The notes under the pieces are model-generated. The model did no database searches, was not told where the DNA came from, and saw only the letters and a program-made list of their open reading frames with translations. A stretch of DNA of 64,000 bases from Gordionus sp. m RMFG-2023. Taxonomy: Eukaryota; Nematomorpha; Gordioida; Chordodea; Parachordodidae. Shown here in pieces: positions 15,201-25,589 of this stretch (position 1 is its first letter; every line of letters starts with the position of its first letter). The DNA is taken from assembly GCF_954871325.1 (NCBI RefSeq), contig NC_088776.1, forward strand, positions 44,472,569 through 44,536,568, given 5' to 3'. A program made the position numbers and the translations under genes.

Positions 15201-18200
15201 ATTCTTTATTTTATATTATAGTGTTATGCTAGTAAATTTATATAGTTTTTAGGTTGGTTTTAATGGCACTACCAACAGTCTAAATCCTAAATTTAGTACA
15301 CAAATTATGCTAACCTATATATATTTATAAACAACATCAAGACAAACGCTTAGAATATCGCTATATAAAGATCGCTCATACTTTACCCACTTTAACCCTT
15401 ATATCAAGTTTTTTTTTAAAAAAAATATATGCCATACAAAGTCACTATTTTTATAGTAAATAAACAAAAAGATATAAAAGTTTAAAAAAAGTGTTACATG
15501 TTTCGTGGTATAAATGCTGTAAAATAGTAATAAGTGTTATTTTAAAGAGAAAAAAAGAATGGCTGTGATCAACGTAATCTCAAACCGAACCTCACTAAAA
15601 TAAATTAACTGGTTCGAAACCCTAACCTAACCTAAATTTCATTCTCATCTTAAACCAGGTTGTAAATCGGTTAACATTTTTAATTGAATTTATTTAGGGT
15701 TAAGTTGAAAATAAAATTAAAATTATAAATTTGGGTTTGAACTAAAAAAAAATTCTGAACCCAGGTTATAGTAGACAAATCATATGTAACATTTTTCCAT
15801 GTTATAAATCTTATTTAAAAATATGTTTCTCCTAAGTTACGTTTGTAGAGCCATAAATTAACTTTTTGTAAATTTAAGGGAAAAGCAAACTTTTTTAAAT
15901 GGCAAGCCATAATTATAATAAAATTTAATTTTATAATATAAATTAAATATATTAAATTATAGTTGGGTAATAACTAAATGTCAGCTAATTCGGCTCAACC
16001 TTCAGGCGCTTGCCGGAGAAAATCCGCTAACAATATAATGTTTGTTTCTTCAAAATTTGAGCTGCTATTTTTTTAAGAAAAACCCAGAGGCCAAAGCGAT
16101 ATTTTAAGCTAAAAAATAGGCGAATATAAGTAATTACCCAACTGTTATTGGAATTGATGAAGGATATCTTTGAAATTAACAAATGTAATCTTCTAAGTTC
16201 AATTGTATGAAAATGAGGATAAATAAAATAAAATACTAGGGTTATGGATTAAACCCGGACTCTATTTTTTCAGAGCCCGAGTCCTGGAATTTTAGTTGAT
16301 TTTATGATTTATTTCTTCAAAACAAAAGCGAAAAAAATATTAGGTTAGGTTTAATCTTGATTTTTTGTTTTTACAAGATACAACTGGTCTAATTTTGTTT
16401 TGGTAAGGATGCATAGTGTTGAACGTTATTGCTTTTTTATATCGTTTTATTAATTAGATAATGTCGTTATTTTAAACTTACATATAAAAAAATTTGTCAT
16501 ATTCGAGCAGCCTCTGTGGCCTAATCGATGAACGTATATCACAAATCTTAAAGTTCTGAGTACAAATCTAGCATAAACAAAATTTCTTATGGGAATGGTC
16601 TATAGAATATCGGAGGCGATCGCCGCCATATATCACATTACCCAACTTGATTAACACTTTTAAAATTTTTTTATTCAATAAAATTCTTAAGCGTAATAAA
16701 ATAGCTATTGAACGCTTTTTTCAAACTCTAAAATAAATCTAACTAATATTTTGGATCAAACCTAAACCTGGCTTGAGCTTCGAATTTGAACCCGTACCAA
16801 ACTTGGTAAAACTTTTATCGGGTCCATAGCTCTGTAAAATAATAATCAGTTTGCAAAAAAATATAAGTTATTAGAACTGCTACGTTACTCAAAAAAGTAA
16901 TGTTGAATTTTGCATTACTCTGTATATATAATAAGGTCGATAAAAAAAGGTAACGCGTTATATTAAGCAAATTTGCCAATAATTATTTTTGAGAATTGGT
17001 GTAAGGCACAAACCATTTTTTAATTATGCTTTTTATTTCCTCAAATCCGTTTTTAAAGTAATAGAGTCCAATAAAATTAAAAACTTGCCAATTTAAAATT
17101 GTTTGGTTAGGCATTTTGAGACCATAGATCAAACAGAGACAGATTTATGGGCAACGCATCCAAACGGTTAAATATGGACTCGGGGTAGGTTCTGACCTTG
17201 TTATATTATTGTTGTTAAATATTTTATTTTAATGTTTCAATAATATTTTATTTTCGATTGGTGTTTTAATGTTTACTGTTTAAGGCGATATTTTTAGATT
17301 GTATTTTGTTCAATTGTGAAATGTAAATTGGACATTAGTTTATGTTCAATTTATTTTGAAAGAAATTTATTTTGTAAAACGAAATACATAAATATATATA
17401 TGAATTGAAAAAGAAAAACTAATATATATGATTTTCTTAAATAAAATTTATTTTGAATAAAATTGAATTGCAGAACTTTTTAATACATTCGATTTTTATT
17501 GCAACGTTCCCACTTTGCAACAGACATCTTTAAGAAAATCGGTTTTCGATTAAGTTCCTGTTATCAAAATTTCCATTAAATAGAGTTTAAAATTCCTGAA
17601 CCCGAATTCGGGTCCAGAACCCTGCTTGCCATGTTATTAAAAAAATTTATTATTATACTGCCCAAAAATTTTAGAGAGTAAAAATGTCTGTCAATAGTTT
17701 TGTCATGTCTTATTTTGCTTGATGAATACTTTTTGAAATAAATGTAATCATTTTTTATTATTTTATAGTAAAACTATTTTTAAATTGCAGATAAAAAAAA
17801 TTTTTAAGCAAACTTGTTCTAATTATAAATTGTGTTTATTATTTTTTATGGGAAAATAAAAGATCTCTTGTTCGAGTATTATAATTCAACCAAAGGTGAT
17901 TCTGAGTGTAAAACCTGCAATATAATAATAAAAGGTTCTCACAATACCAACCTAGAAAAGCATTTATAAAAAATCATCCTGACAAAATCTATCTAGTGAG
18001 TCTCAGTAGAGTTGTAAAGAAGAATGAAAATAATATTGAAAAATTTTGCTTTAAAAAAAGTATTTGAGAAGAATTTGTTAAATGGAAGACATTCTACCAT
18101 TATTGAAGATTTTGATTTAAGAAAAATTATTAATCCCATTATTAAAGCTAATAATAATGTATCCATCAATCATTTTAAGATTAGAGACCTAGTAGTTGAG

Positions 18201-19809
18201 GAGTCAAAAAAAAATACAAGCCAAAATTAAAAGAGAAACAAGGAATAAATTAATTTCTCAAAAGATTGATTCAAAGAACTGGGGAGAAATATTCTAGGAA
18301 TATATATCCAGTATATAAAAGGAAATAACATATTATTTAAAAATTTAACTATGAATGAGCAACTTCTGAATATATTAGAAGAATATTACAAACATTTAAT
18401 AAATTAGATATTCCTTAAGCCATGTTAATACAATTATGATGGATAATGATGCAAATCTTATAAAATCAATTAAATTATTGAATGAATATTCACTGGAAGA
18501 GATGGATGATGATAATAATTATGATACAATAAAGCTTATCAACCAAGGTATATTGCATCAGGTGTGCAGCCATACTCTTAAATTAGCTGTTAATGATTCC
18601 CTGAAAAATGAACATGTTAAAATTATTATTGATAAGCAAGGAATGTTGTAAATATTTAAGAAATCCCACAATTATTAGAATATTAAAAATAATTTAAAGG
18701 GCATGGCAATATTGCATTGCACAACACACTGGTCCTCAGTTTGTATGATGTTAGATTGATTATTGAGTTTGATGTATAGATTTTATAGGCATGTGTGAAG
18801 TTGTATTTTCTGAATATGATTGGAATCCAATAAAGGATCTTACTAGTATATTGGAACCTCCAAACACTAAGATTGGAATCAGAACATGTGTTTATCTGAT
18901 TTTATGGCATATGGGTATATTGTCAATTAGATTTAGAAAAATCAACTAGTTCTTTTTCATGTAAAATATAGGATAACATGAAACAAGAAGAAAACTCTTT
19001 GCAAAGCAGTATAGTATATGCCTATATATTTAAACCCTCAATATCAAGTTCTAATGAATATTGAATAAAAATGGATGGCTAAAGCATCTTAAGAATTATG
19101 TAGGCAACACTCCATTCCTTAGAACATATTGGAGGTTACCACCACATCTACTGGTAGTAATAATGATAACACCTTTAACGACTTTAAAGTTTACTATTAG
19201 ATAGAGAAAAGAAAAAAAAATTATATCAGATGAAAAAGAGGAATAAGATTTTTGTATTCATTGATGAATGATAGAAAATATATTTTGTATAATAATTTGG
19301 TATATTTTATAAATTTATATATTATTAACTTGAATACAATCCAATGCAATAATCATGATCCTTGGAGACCTTGATTGACAAGCTATTTGAAAAGGCAAAA
19401 AATAATCTTCAGCATTAATAATAAATTCTGAATTATATAAATATATATTTTCTTTAGAAGTTTTATTTTCCATTGATACATTAATTTCCCTAGAATTAGA
19501 AGATGGTGATACATTGTCATTATAACCTGTTTTAAGTTTAGGTAATACTGATGATGACAAGTTTTTTGGACTATATTTATATAACTAAAGAATTATAAAT
19601 TAAATAACTAACTTGTATTTAATTTTGCTTCTTATGTCATCTAATTTAAATAACTAATTAAAATAATAAAATACATTTAACAAACCTAAGGCTTTTAGGC
19701 ATTCACTTCGCAATTCCGCATTGTATGATTTTTTTATTTCTTTGTCAGCAAGAATTTTTTCCAAGGCTCTAATTAAAAACATCTCCTTAATAATACCTTC
19801 ACAGCTCAT
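281..19809 (-). CDS. ARFGEF1/2: BIG-family ARF guanine-nucleotide exchange factor (ARFGEF1/2-like), 5' part, 17 exons
   Basis: Large Sec7-family exchange factors load GTP onto ARF GTPases at the trans-Golgi and recycling endosomes. Exons, 5' to 3' on the minus strand: 19809-19675, 19584-19330, 14040-13756, 12825-12646, 12480-12345, 10860-10753, 9984-9744, 8415-8277, 8085-7834, 6791-6695, 5362-4986, 4660-4423, 3935-3806, 2946-2797, 2693-2520, 1382-1298, 410-281. All have GT/AG borders and every exon phase fits the next, giving 3112 coding bases (1037 codons plus one base). The start reads [20 protein letters not shown], with an in-frame TGA just upstream; family proteins have the same [15 protein letters not shown] block near their start. 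Exons 5, 6 and 12 are linker exons of low conservation, so they rest mostly on phase and splice sites. The HDS domains and stop codon lie left of the window. ARFGEF1 and ARFGEF2 cannot be told apart here; invertebrates usually have one gene. Confidence 0.96.
411..1297. repeat. Intron with GGCCCGACCC-type repeat
   Basis: This intron between the last two visible ARFGEF exons holds a diverged repeat at about 750-1015, with several copies of GGCCCGACCC or its complement spaced by T/A runs. A GC-rich remnant at 1150-1195 (GTCCCCGGGTCTCCCC, then ATGCCTATGAATTCAG) looks like the end of a hAT-type element. No coding exon is visible. Confidence 0.5.
1383..2519. other. ARFGEF intron, no gene recognised
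   Basis: AT-rich intron. The minus strand at about 1500-1680 has a protein-like stretch broken by stops (for example [19 protein letters not shown]), probably a dead transposon fragment that I cannot name. Confidence 0.3.
3072..3290. mobile_element. Palindromic hAT-type MITE (TAGTGTTGTTAA family), degraded
   Basis: The two halves are imperfect inverted copies: TCGATTTTTAAAAACGGCCC and TTAAGATTTAAGCCAAAAGA in the left half match the reverse complement of the right half. It ends in CGTTTAACAACACTA at 3290, the family terminus. The left end is too diverged to show a target-site duplication. It lies in an ARFGEF intron. Confidence 0.65.
3660..3780. repeat. CGGGC-rich repeat fragment
   Basis: Inverted pieces CATCGGGCTAGG and TTAGGCCCGATACC bracket an AT-rich core. 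It resembles the GGCCCG repeats at 750-1015, 10915-10990 and 12100-12140 and is probably a short non-autonomous element in the intron. Confidence 0.4.
5363..6694. other. ARFGEF intron, no gene recognised
   Basis: AT-rich. At 6421-6530 a C-run (CCCCCCCCTCCCC) and a downstream GGGGGGAGGGAGG form an imperfect inverted pair about 90 bases apart, possibly the ends of a small dead element. No exon was found. Confidence 0.35.
7075..7649. mobile_element. hAT-type MITE, CAGTGGCGTAGG termini, perfect 8-bp TSD
   Basis: The left end CAGTGGCGTAGGCATGG and right end CCATACGCCATTG form inverted termini. The element is flanked by CTACATAT at 7067-7074 and again at 7650-7657, a perfect 8-base duplication typical of hAT transposition. 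Long G and C runs lie just inside each end. Inside, 7447-7531 is a half copy of the TAGTGTTGTTAA palindromic MITE, and 7554-7575 has the inverted CCGGCCGAAGGCCGG. It sits in the intron between ARFGEF exons 9 and 10. Confidence 0.9.
8416..9743. other. ARFGEF intron, no gene recognised
   Basis: AT-rich. It holds a small inverted repeat at about 9196-9254 (CATACTGCAAATCTT against AGATTTTGCAGTATG), able to form a hairpin, and a short GC-rich palindromic piece near 8800-8860. No coding signal. Confidence 0.4.
10861..12344. other. ARFGEF intron with GGCCCG/CGGACC repeat fragments
   Basis: Fragments of the GC-rich repeat are at 10915-10995 and 12040-12145 (TTAGGCCCGATTC); the pair AGGGGTAAGC (about 11050) and ACCCCTGTCTCCCC (about 11915) may be the two ends of one element. 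A GC-rich stretch at 12205-12265 is unexplained. No exon was recognised. Confidence 0.35.
12826..13755. repeat. ARFGEF intron with GC-rich inverted repeat
   Basis: At about 12865-13110, AGGCCTAGCC and AAAGCCCAAGC on the left face CCGAAGCCCAGCC and CAAGCCTGAC on the right. This looks like another member of the GC-ended, AT-cored short elements that populate this gene's introns. The remainder is AT-rich without coding signal. Confidence 0.35.
14041..17799. other. Large ARFGEF intron, left part: diverged repeats
   Basis: AT-rich with short GC-bearing remnants. 14400-14530 has repeated GGAACCGGAAAT-like words. 16250-16290 and 17160-17200 have CCCGGACTC or GGACTCGGGG. 16505-16580 reads like a decayed tRNA-derived SINE head (CTCTGTGGCCTAATCGATGA). 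No exon was recognised. Confidence 0.35.
17800..19260 (+). pseudogene. Dead hAT transposase (BED-finger type) in ARFGEF intron
   Basis: At about 17900-17975 a BED-like finger reads [20 protein letters not shown] (C-x2-C...H-x4-H), but one base-frame stop follows. Open pieces at 18024-18230 and 18436-18651 continue it; the latter has [20 protein letters not shown], matching the CxAHTLxLxVxDxL block of hAT transposases. Stops and frameshifts break the rest and no complete dimerisation domain remains. It is antisense to ARFGEF, inside its 5.3-kb intron. The termini were not resolved; a GC-rich piece at 17600-17630 (GAACCCGAATTCGGGTCC) may belong to an end. Confidence 0.75.
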
Positions 19810-20721
19810 ATATCGAATTCAACTTTCAAACATATGGGAATATGAATGAAGGCTTTTAAATTTCAAAATTATATTTTTTTTACCTATAAAATGAAAGAAA
19901 AAATTTCAACTTTTGTTATCTCAGAGTATCAAATAGCAATCAAAACAAATACTTTTGTGTATTCTGAATCTTATTCTCATCAAACTAAAATATATTATTA
20001 TTCCTGAATCAAATCAATTGATTTGTCATGACTGAACGCCCTTTAGAATATAGGTAACCATGTTGATCACTTTACTGTACTATTCACATTTATGAGGGAC
20101 ATGTTCCATAATAATCCATACACTAATGTCCTACATCTCATAGTAACAGCCCAAAATTGGCATTTGGAACAGGTCAAACCATTCTTCCATTTAAAATTAA
20201 AAAATTCTATGGCAAAGGTGAAAAATAACAGAAGTAATTGGGTTTTTAATATATAGAATGTCTTAAATCCCAAAACTTAATTAATTTTTGTATTTATCCC
20301 TCATTTTATTTAATTTCTTCTATAATTAAAATATTATTCAGGTGATTTGGCTAAAGATATCTCCTATATCTGAAAAATCATTTTCAGACATTGTATTATC
20401 ATTATGGTATATTTTGCACTTCATCAAGATTGAAATGTTCCATATTTTATCTTCAATCTATATAATATAATAAATTTAGGCACTTTCTAATAGGAATATA
20501 GATTGAAATCATCAATCTTCTATATTTTAAATACCCAGGTACTCCCATAATTATTTTTAACTGTGCTATAGTAAAACATAACAAATGATTAATTTTTTGG
20601 AGAAAAAAATATGAATGGCTTAAAGTTATTCCAAATGTTAATCGTAATTTGTTGCTACCCGATTAAGATTTGAGGTAATAGGGTATTATATAGGCTGCAA
20701 TATATACCTCATAAATGTAGT
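19810..20721. promoter_or_regulatory. ARFGEF 5' flank
   Basis: Region immediately upstream of the ARFGEF start codon on the minus strand, AT-rich. No core promoter element can be assigned with confidence, and no open frame here looks conserved. Confidence 0.3.
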
Positions 20722-20957
20722 TCAGTAAAGTGCCCAACCCAAAATGTGAATAAATTTAGTTGACCTATCCAAATCATATGGAACCCATGCATTTCTGAGT
20801 GATGGAAATGACCTGATTGCTTTATAAGTATCTCTTAGTTTGGGGCAAAACATCTTATTTGGTATTTCACCTGTCTCCCAGTTTTTGTCTAACCGAATTA
20901 TATAAGCAAAGACTAAACAAAAAGTAACATGATCTTTAAAATTTTATTTTATTCCCA
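20722..20957 (-). CDS. Unidentified exon-like open frame
   Basis: About 78 codons are open on the minus strand with no ATG start, ending in TGA at 20724-20722. The sequence is protein-like (for example NWETGEIPNKMFCPKLRDTY, then SLRNAWVPYDLDRSTKFIHI). An AG acceptor (ATTCGGTTAG) precedes DKNWETGE. The W-x-PYD block faintly recalls insect odorant receptors, but the similarity is too short to trust. It could be an exon of an unknown gene or a transposon relic. Confidence 0.25.
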
Positions 20958-21000
20958 CCAGTGGGATGTTAGACATAGGTCTCTTTTTTTATGGATTTTC
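20935..21000 (-). repeat. Possible LINE 3'-end remnant
   Basis: The complement reads AGAGACCTATGTCTAACATC followed by CCACTGGTGGG. This is the kind of short tail (cctatgtctaacagtggga) often found at the 3' end of non-LTR retrotransposons. No reverse transcriptase remains beside it. Confidence 0.35.
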
Positions 21001-21274
21001 TCAAATCATTGTGGATCCTGGATCTTAGTGTTGTTAAAAAGTCGAATTCAACCAACTCCGACTCAGAGTCTCGAGTCGTTAGTCGAATAATCGAGTAACT
21101 CAAGTCGTGAACTCAACTAGAGGAGGAATATTTTATGAATTTGAGTCGTCAACTTCAGCAGACTAGAGGACGAATATTTCAGATTTATTATTATTAATTA
21201 AGATATTTGTTCTATTTTTTTTATTGACTTCCAACTTGAGTCGTGAATACCAATTATATACTTCATTATTTTAT

Positions 21275-22232
21275 TTCTCAATCCTCATTTTATGATCAAA
21301 TAAATTCTTATTTACATTTTTTGATTGAATACAATATTCACAAATAATATAATATTTTGTAGGTATCTGAATATTTTAAAATAATATCTCAACCATTATT
21401 TGAATTTTATAAAGGAAAGGCAGACTTATGATAAAAATGAAAACTCTGAGATGGCGGGTTAATCTTCTTTAGCACTCCTCCTCATCTATATATTTAGTAT
21501 TTTTATAATTCTTCTTTTAGGTAATTATTTTATTTAGTCATTAATTGTTAATAATTATTAAAATATTTAAAAAATATCAAATGTACTTGTCCAAGGTACA
21601 TTTCTAAAATTAGAAAAAAAAATCCATACATGTTTAAAAAATAGCGATGAAATTAAACGAATCGGCCAGAAAGTTCGTACCAAATTCTTATAGGATGGGG
21701 CATAGTGTTATTAATTTATTAAATCTGGGCATGCTGCCACACATTTTAAGAAAGTTTCCTGACCGGTCTGTTGTTTTGAATATTATTTTTTTAATACCGG
21801 AAATTATTAAATGCTAAATAATATTATTCGATTATAGTCGTCATAGTTCTTATCCACAAATAAACCAATATTATATCACAATCACTCAAGATAAAAATAG
21901 TTATTTACTAAAGAGGGAATTTTTTAAATATTTAAGTTATTAACCATTAATGACTAAATAAAATAATTATCTAAAAGAATGACTAAAGAGGGACTATAAA
22001 AATACTAAATATTTATTAAATACAGATGAGGAGGAGTGCTATAAAAAATTCACCCGCCATAGCATAGTTTTGATTATTATAACACGTCTGTCTTACCTAT
22101 ATAAAATTCAAATAATGGTTGAGATATAATTTCAAAATATTCAGATACCTACAAAATTTTTATTTGAGAATATAGTATTCACTAAAAAAATGTAAATAAA
22201 AATTTATTTGATCAAATAAAATGAGGAATAAG
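21275..22232. repeat. Inverted repeat arms of the outer element
   Basis: The left arm (about 21275-21556) and right arm (about 21945-22232) are inverted copies. Left TAGCACTCCTCCTCATCTAT matches right ATGAGGAGGAGTGCTA, and left ATCTCAACCATTATTTGAAT matches right ATTCAAATAATGGTTGAGAT exactly. A spacer of roughly 390 bases separates them. The right arm runs on, across the Gypsy insertion, into 26876 onward. Confidence 0.85.
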
Positions 22233-22242
22233 ATAAAGTATA

Positions 22243-22468
22243 TGTTAGATTTATAATTTATTTTTTATTTAAATTTTATTATTTCTAACGTCACTTTATT
22301 TTTCATTTTCCTATTTATTTCTAAAATGTAAAAACAAAAATAATTCTCCGAAAAAATCGATCAAAATATTCAAGGAAACATAAAAAAAAATACAATTTCA
22401 AGAATCGATCAAAAAAATAACAATCCTTAAAATCGATAAATGACATCAAAGAATAATAATTCATAACA
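22243..22468 (-). repeat. Gypsy 3' LTR
   Basis: 226 bases. It has the same TGTTATGAATT start and AATCTAACA end (minus strand) as the 5' LTR, with scattered substitutions. It is preceded on the minus strand by the purine tract AAAGAGGGAGA. Confidence 0.9.
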
Positions 22469-22599
22469 TCTCCCTCTTTAAAAGGATTTTCTAATTTGAT
22501 CCTTATGTCTCTTCCACTGGCCCTTAGCGGTATCCACAGTATATATGAACTTCCCCGATCAGCCCACTATAGTCCCCTTGATCCACTTTACTTTGTCAC

Positions 22600-23560
22600 T
22601 ATAAGTTTTCGTTCATACTGTGTCCTATCTTGAAAAATATACCTCTTTGATCTGCGTGCTTATCGTCTTGTTTGCTCTCATGGGTTTCTTTAATCATTTC
22701 AAGATGATTCCTAGCATTCCGTCCGAACATCATCTGTGCTGGGGTTTATCGCGTAATCGTATTCTGGGTCTTTCTATAAGCTAATAAGAATTCGTTTAAA
22801 TTATCGTACTTGTTATTGGTTGCATTTTTCTCCATGGCAGTTTTAACTGTTCTCACCAGTGGCGTAGCTAGGAATTTTCTTTAGAGGGGGTCCATACATA
22901 TAAAATCAGGGTGCATCAATAATATGTTATTTTAATTTAGTATATTATTCTCAATGACTTTACAATAATACTATCCAGAATAATTTCAATAGTAATATAT
23001 CCTTCCACAAACATCAAAACCAGAAAAATATATCGATATAAAATCACTTTTAAGTCTTTTGAAAGTATAATCTGAAAAAAAATTTTGCTCTGGGAGTGGT
23101 TAAACCCAAAAACCACCCCCGTAGCTACGCCACTGGTTCTCACCATCCGTTCCGCCTCCCCTTTGGAGCTCGGGTAGTAAGGAGGGGTCACTATGTGGTT
23201 TATTCTATGTCTCTTTCAATATTATTTGAATGAATAACTAGTAAATTGCTGTCCGTTATCCGATACTAACGTTTCCGGATATACCCATCTAGAAAATATT
23301 TCACCTAATACCCCCATGGTTCTCTCTGATGTGGTGGTCGTCATTCCTTTTACCTCAACCCATTTGGTAAAAGCGTCTACCAATACTAGCCACATGGTGT
23401 TTTTGAACGGTCCTGTGAAATCTAAATGAACTCTTTGCCACGGTCTTGTTGTCCCAATGGTGATTTTGTACTTTTGGAGGATTGTTTGCCCGTGTATTAC
23501 ACGATTCGTATTGACGGCATAGTTCTTCTATTTCACGATGATTCCGGGCCACCATACATA
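22600..23560 (-). pseudogene. Gypsy integrase, split by a MITE
   Basis: The complement shows MWLVLVDAFTKWVEVKGMTT (first catalytic D, about 23395), VSDNGQQFTS (second D, about 23265) and TPPYYPSSKGEAERMVRT (catalytic E, about 23170). The frame then enters a 279-base MITE (22857-23135) and resumes with TAMEKNATNNKYDNLNEFLL and TPAQMMFGRNARNHLEMIKE. Additional stops lie between the second D and the E. The HHCC finger region, expected around 23500-23640, is in poor frames. Confidence 0.88.
22857..23135. mobile_element. hAT-type MITE in Gypsy integrase, perfect 8-bp TSD
   Basis: The termini CAGTGGCGTAGCTAGG and GTAGCTACGCCACTG are inverted. The target duplication GTTCTCAC is at 22849-22856 and 23136-23143. 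The 279-base length and ends place it in the same CAGTGGCG family as the element at 7075-7649. Confidence 0.95.
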
Positions 23561-23768
23561 TTGCCTGGCTAAACTTTTCATTCTGACGATTCCTTAATGA
23601 CCACTATGTAATTCGTTTAGTATTTTTTCCCGCAATTCGGAATTATTATTCCTTCCCCTTAATATAAACACCAACTTTTTCCCCTAAATTGTTTTTGCAC
23701 ATTTCATATTGTTTTAATATATTGTCATCTTTTAACTTGAATTGAGTTTTTATACTCTCCTTTACCTT

Positions 23769-24185
23769 TTACGTATCGTCGTTTTCTAGTTTTTTTCGAA
23801 TTTCATTTGATGATATTAGATACTCGTTTATAAAATATACTTCTTCATTATGATCTCTGGTATTATCTTCCATTGGGCATCTTGAGAGTCCGTCTGCCAC
23901 TTTATTTTCTTTACCAGCCTTGTATTTTATCTCGCAATTGTACCCTCCTAGTTTAGAGACCATTTGAGCAATCGTGGTGACGTTATATTTGCAGAACTTT
24001 TGTTACCGAATATATATACAAGTGGTTTATGGTCGGTCCATATTGTAAAAGTTTGGCCTACTAAATATTCATAAAATTTTTCACTCCGAATACGAGCCCT
24101 AATGCTTCCCTTTCGATGTTGAGTAGTTTTTTTTTGCCATTAATAGTGTACGTAAAGCAAAACCTATGGGATTCTCGGATCCATC
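23769..24185 (-). pseudogene. Gypsy RNase H, C-terminal half
   Basis: Open piece 23963-23769 has GGYNCEIKYKAGKENKVADG then LSRCPM, the typical end of Gypsy RNase H (K-x-N-x-VADxLSR). The stretch up to 24185 holds the middle of the domain in broken frames. Confidence 0.8.
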
Positions 24186-24952
24186 TTATTCGGTATGAGA
24201 TAGTACGGCTCTTACACCTTTCATAGATGCATCCGTAGTGAGTTGGATATCTTTATCTGGATTAAAATGAACAATTATTGGAGGATTGGTCAAGCATTTC
24301 TTTAAGATTTCCATACTTGATCTGCATTCTTCCATCCATTGGAAAGTGTTACCTTTCTTTAATAAATCATAGAGGGGTGACACAATTGTTGAAAATTTTT
24401 TTATGAATCTATGGTAATTATTTATGAGTCCTAATAACGACTGCAATTTATTAACTGACTCTGGAGTTGGAGCATATTTTATGGCTTCCAGTTTCTCCTC
24501 TGAGGGCATAAGACCTCTACTGGATATGACGTGTCCTAGATATTTTACTTTTTCTATACTTTTTCTAGATTACTTAAATGCTCTTCATCCGAAGAACCTG
24601 TGATTATTAGATCGTCAATATAGTATGCTACTCCCGTCATTTTCCCGAAAATTAGGTCCATAGTCCTTTGGAATATTGCTGACGCCGGAGTTATTCTGAA
24701 TGGCATTCTTTTGAATTGAAAGAGACCTTTATGAGTGTTAATAGCTAAATACTTCCTCGAATCAGAATCTATTACTATATGATGGTATGCATTTGAAAAG
24801 TCAATGGTTGAAATCTTTTCCCCTTTTCTTAATTTATTAAATATTTCCTGTATTCTAGGGATAAGATATATGTCCGCTATCATCCATGGTTTTATAGTTA
24901 TTTTATAGTCTACGCAAAGCCTTATACTCTCGTTGGGATTAATTATGGGCAT
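24186..24952 (-). pseudogene. pol: Gypsy reverse transcriptase and start of RNase H
   Basis: Frame 24952-24554 has NPNESIRLCVDYKITIKPWM, TIDFSNAYHHIVIDSDSRKY, FKRMPFRITPASAIFQRTMD and VAYYIDDLIITGSSDEEHLS. The catalytic YIDD box is intact. After a frame break, 24509-24186 has PESVNKLQSLLGLINNYHRF (connection) and IQLTTDASMKGVRAVLSHTE (RNase H start, catalytic D in TTDAS). The order and motifs are those of Ty3/Gypsy. Confidence 0.93.
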
Positions 24953-25123
24953 CAGAGGACTGGCCCATTCCGAATATTTTATAGGTTCTATTACGTCGTT
25001 TCCGATCCATTTTGTTAGTTCCTCATCAACCTTTTCTTCTAAAGCATATGCAATTTTTCTAGGGGCGCAAAATATTGGGGTCGCATTGTTTTTTATATTC
25101 AGATTCCATATTGTTCAATTTCC

Positions 25124-25510
25124 CTATATTTTATTGAATATTGTTATGTATTTTTCCGTTACCGCTTTTAATTCTTGTCCTACGTAATATATATTATTAT
25201 TATTATCATATGTATCTTCGGTCCCTCCTAATATAGATTCTTTCCATATCAATACTCTAAATTCCTTCAGCCAGTTTATGCCCACCAATGATAGTCCATC
25301 AGAGTTCACTATAACCAAAGGTAGATTTTTTATATCTTTTATTTGAAAATTTACGTCCACGCTACCTATAATGGCTATTTCGTTACCTTCGTACGTCCTT
25401 AATTTTGTGTCCAAATCATGAATCTATCGGAGTTGATTGTATTCCAAGTCTTTAATTAAATAATTGATACTGATGCTCCTGTATCTAGGATCATGTTTAT
25501 TTCCTTAACC
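25124..25510 (-). pseudogene. Gypsy aspartic protease
   Basis: The complement at about 25505-25470 gives MILDTGASVSII with the retropepsin active-site DTGAS, followed at once by an in-frame stop. An open piece at 25414-25124 continues with LPLVIVNSDGLSLVGINWLK, consistent with the protease-to-reverse-transcriptase spacer of Gypsy elements. The enzyme would be truncated. Confidence 0.75.
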
Positions 25511-25589
25511 TTTATACTTAGATTGACTTTGAATTTTTCTTTACAAGATTTTATATCCATCGAGTATATGTAGGATATATCTTCCTCGT

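Larger units (their letters stand above)
12646..19809 (-). other. ARFGEF exons 1-4: DCB (dimerisation/cyclophilin-binding) domain
   Basis: Residues 1-285 of the predicted protein. Exon 1 carries [20 protein letters not shown]. Exon 2 carries [19 protein letters not shown] followed by ALDCIQ. Exon 3 starts [11 protein letters not shown] and ends DVYLQIIK. Exon 4 starts [20 protein letters not shown] and contains [20 protein letters not shown]. These are the hallmark blocks of BIG1/BIG2 N-termini, in family order. The intron between exons 2 and 3 (14041-19329) is 5.3 kb and contains a dead hAT transposon, while the Q|K junction keeps phase 0. Exon 3 carries a Ser/Asn/Asp-rich insert (about residues 145-180) between YGHLTG and the next conserved block. 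Confidence 0.93.

Noticed and set aside
20722-20957. Insect odorant receptor exon
   Set aside because: Only the W-x-PYD word is similar; the surrounding residues and the non-ecdysozoan look of TCTP do not support it.
24933-25187. Plus-strand open frame over Gypsy
   Set aside because: Antisense shadow of reverse transcriptase and protease; no motif of its own.
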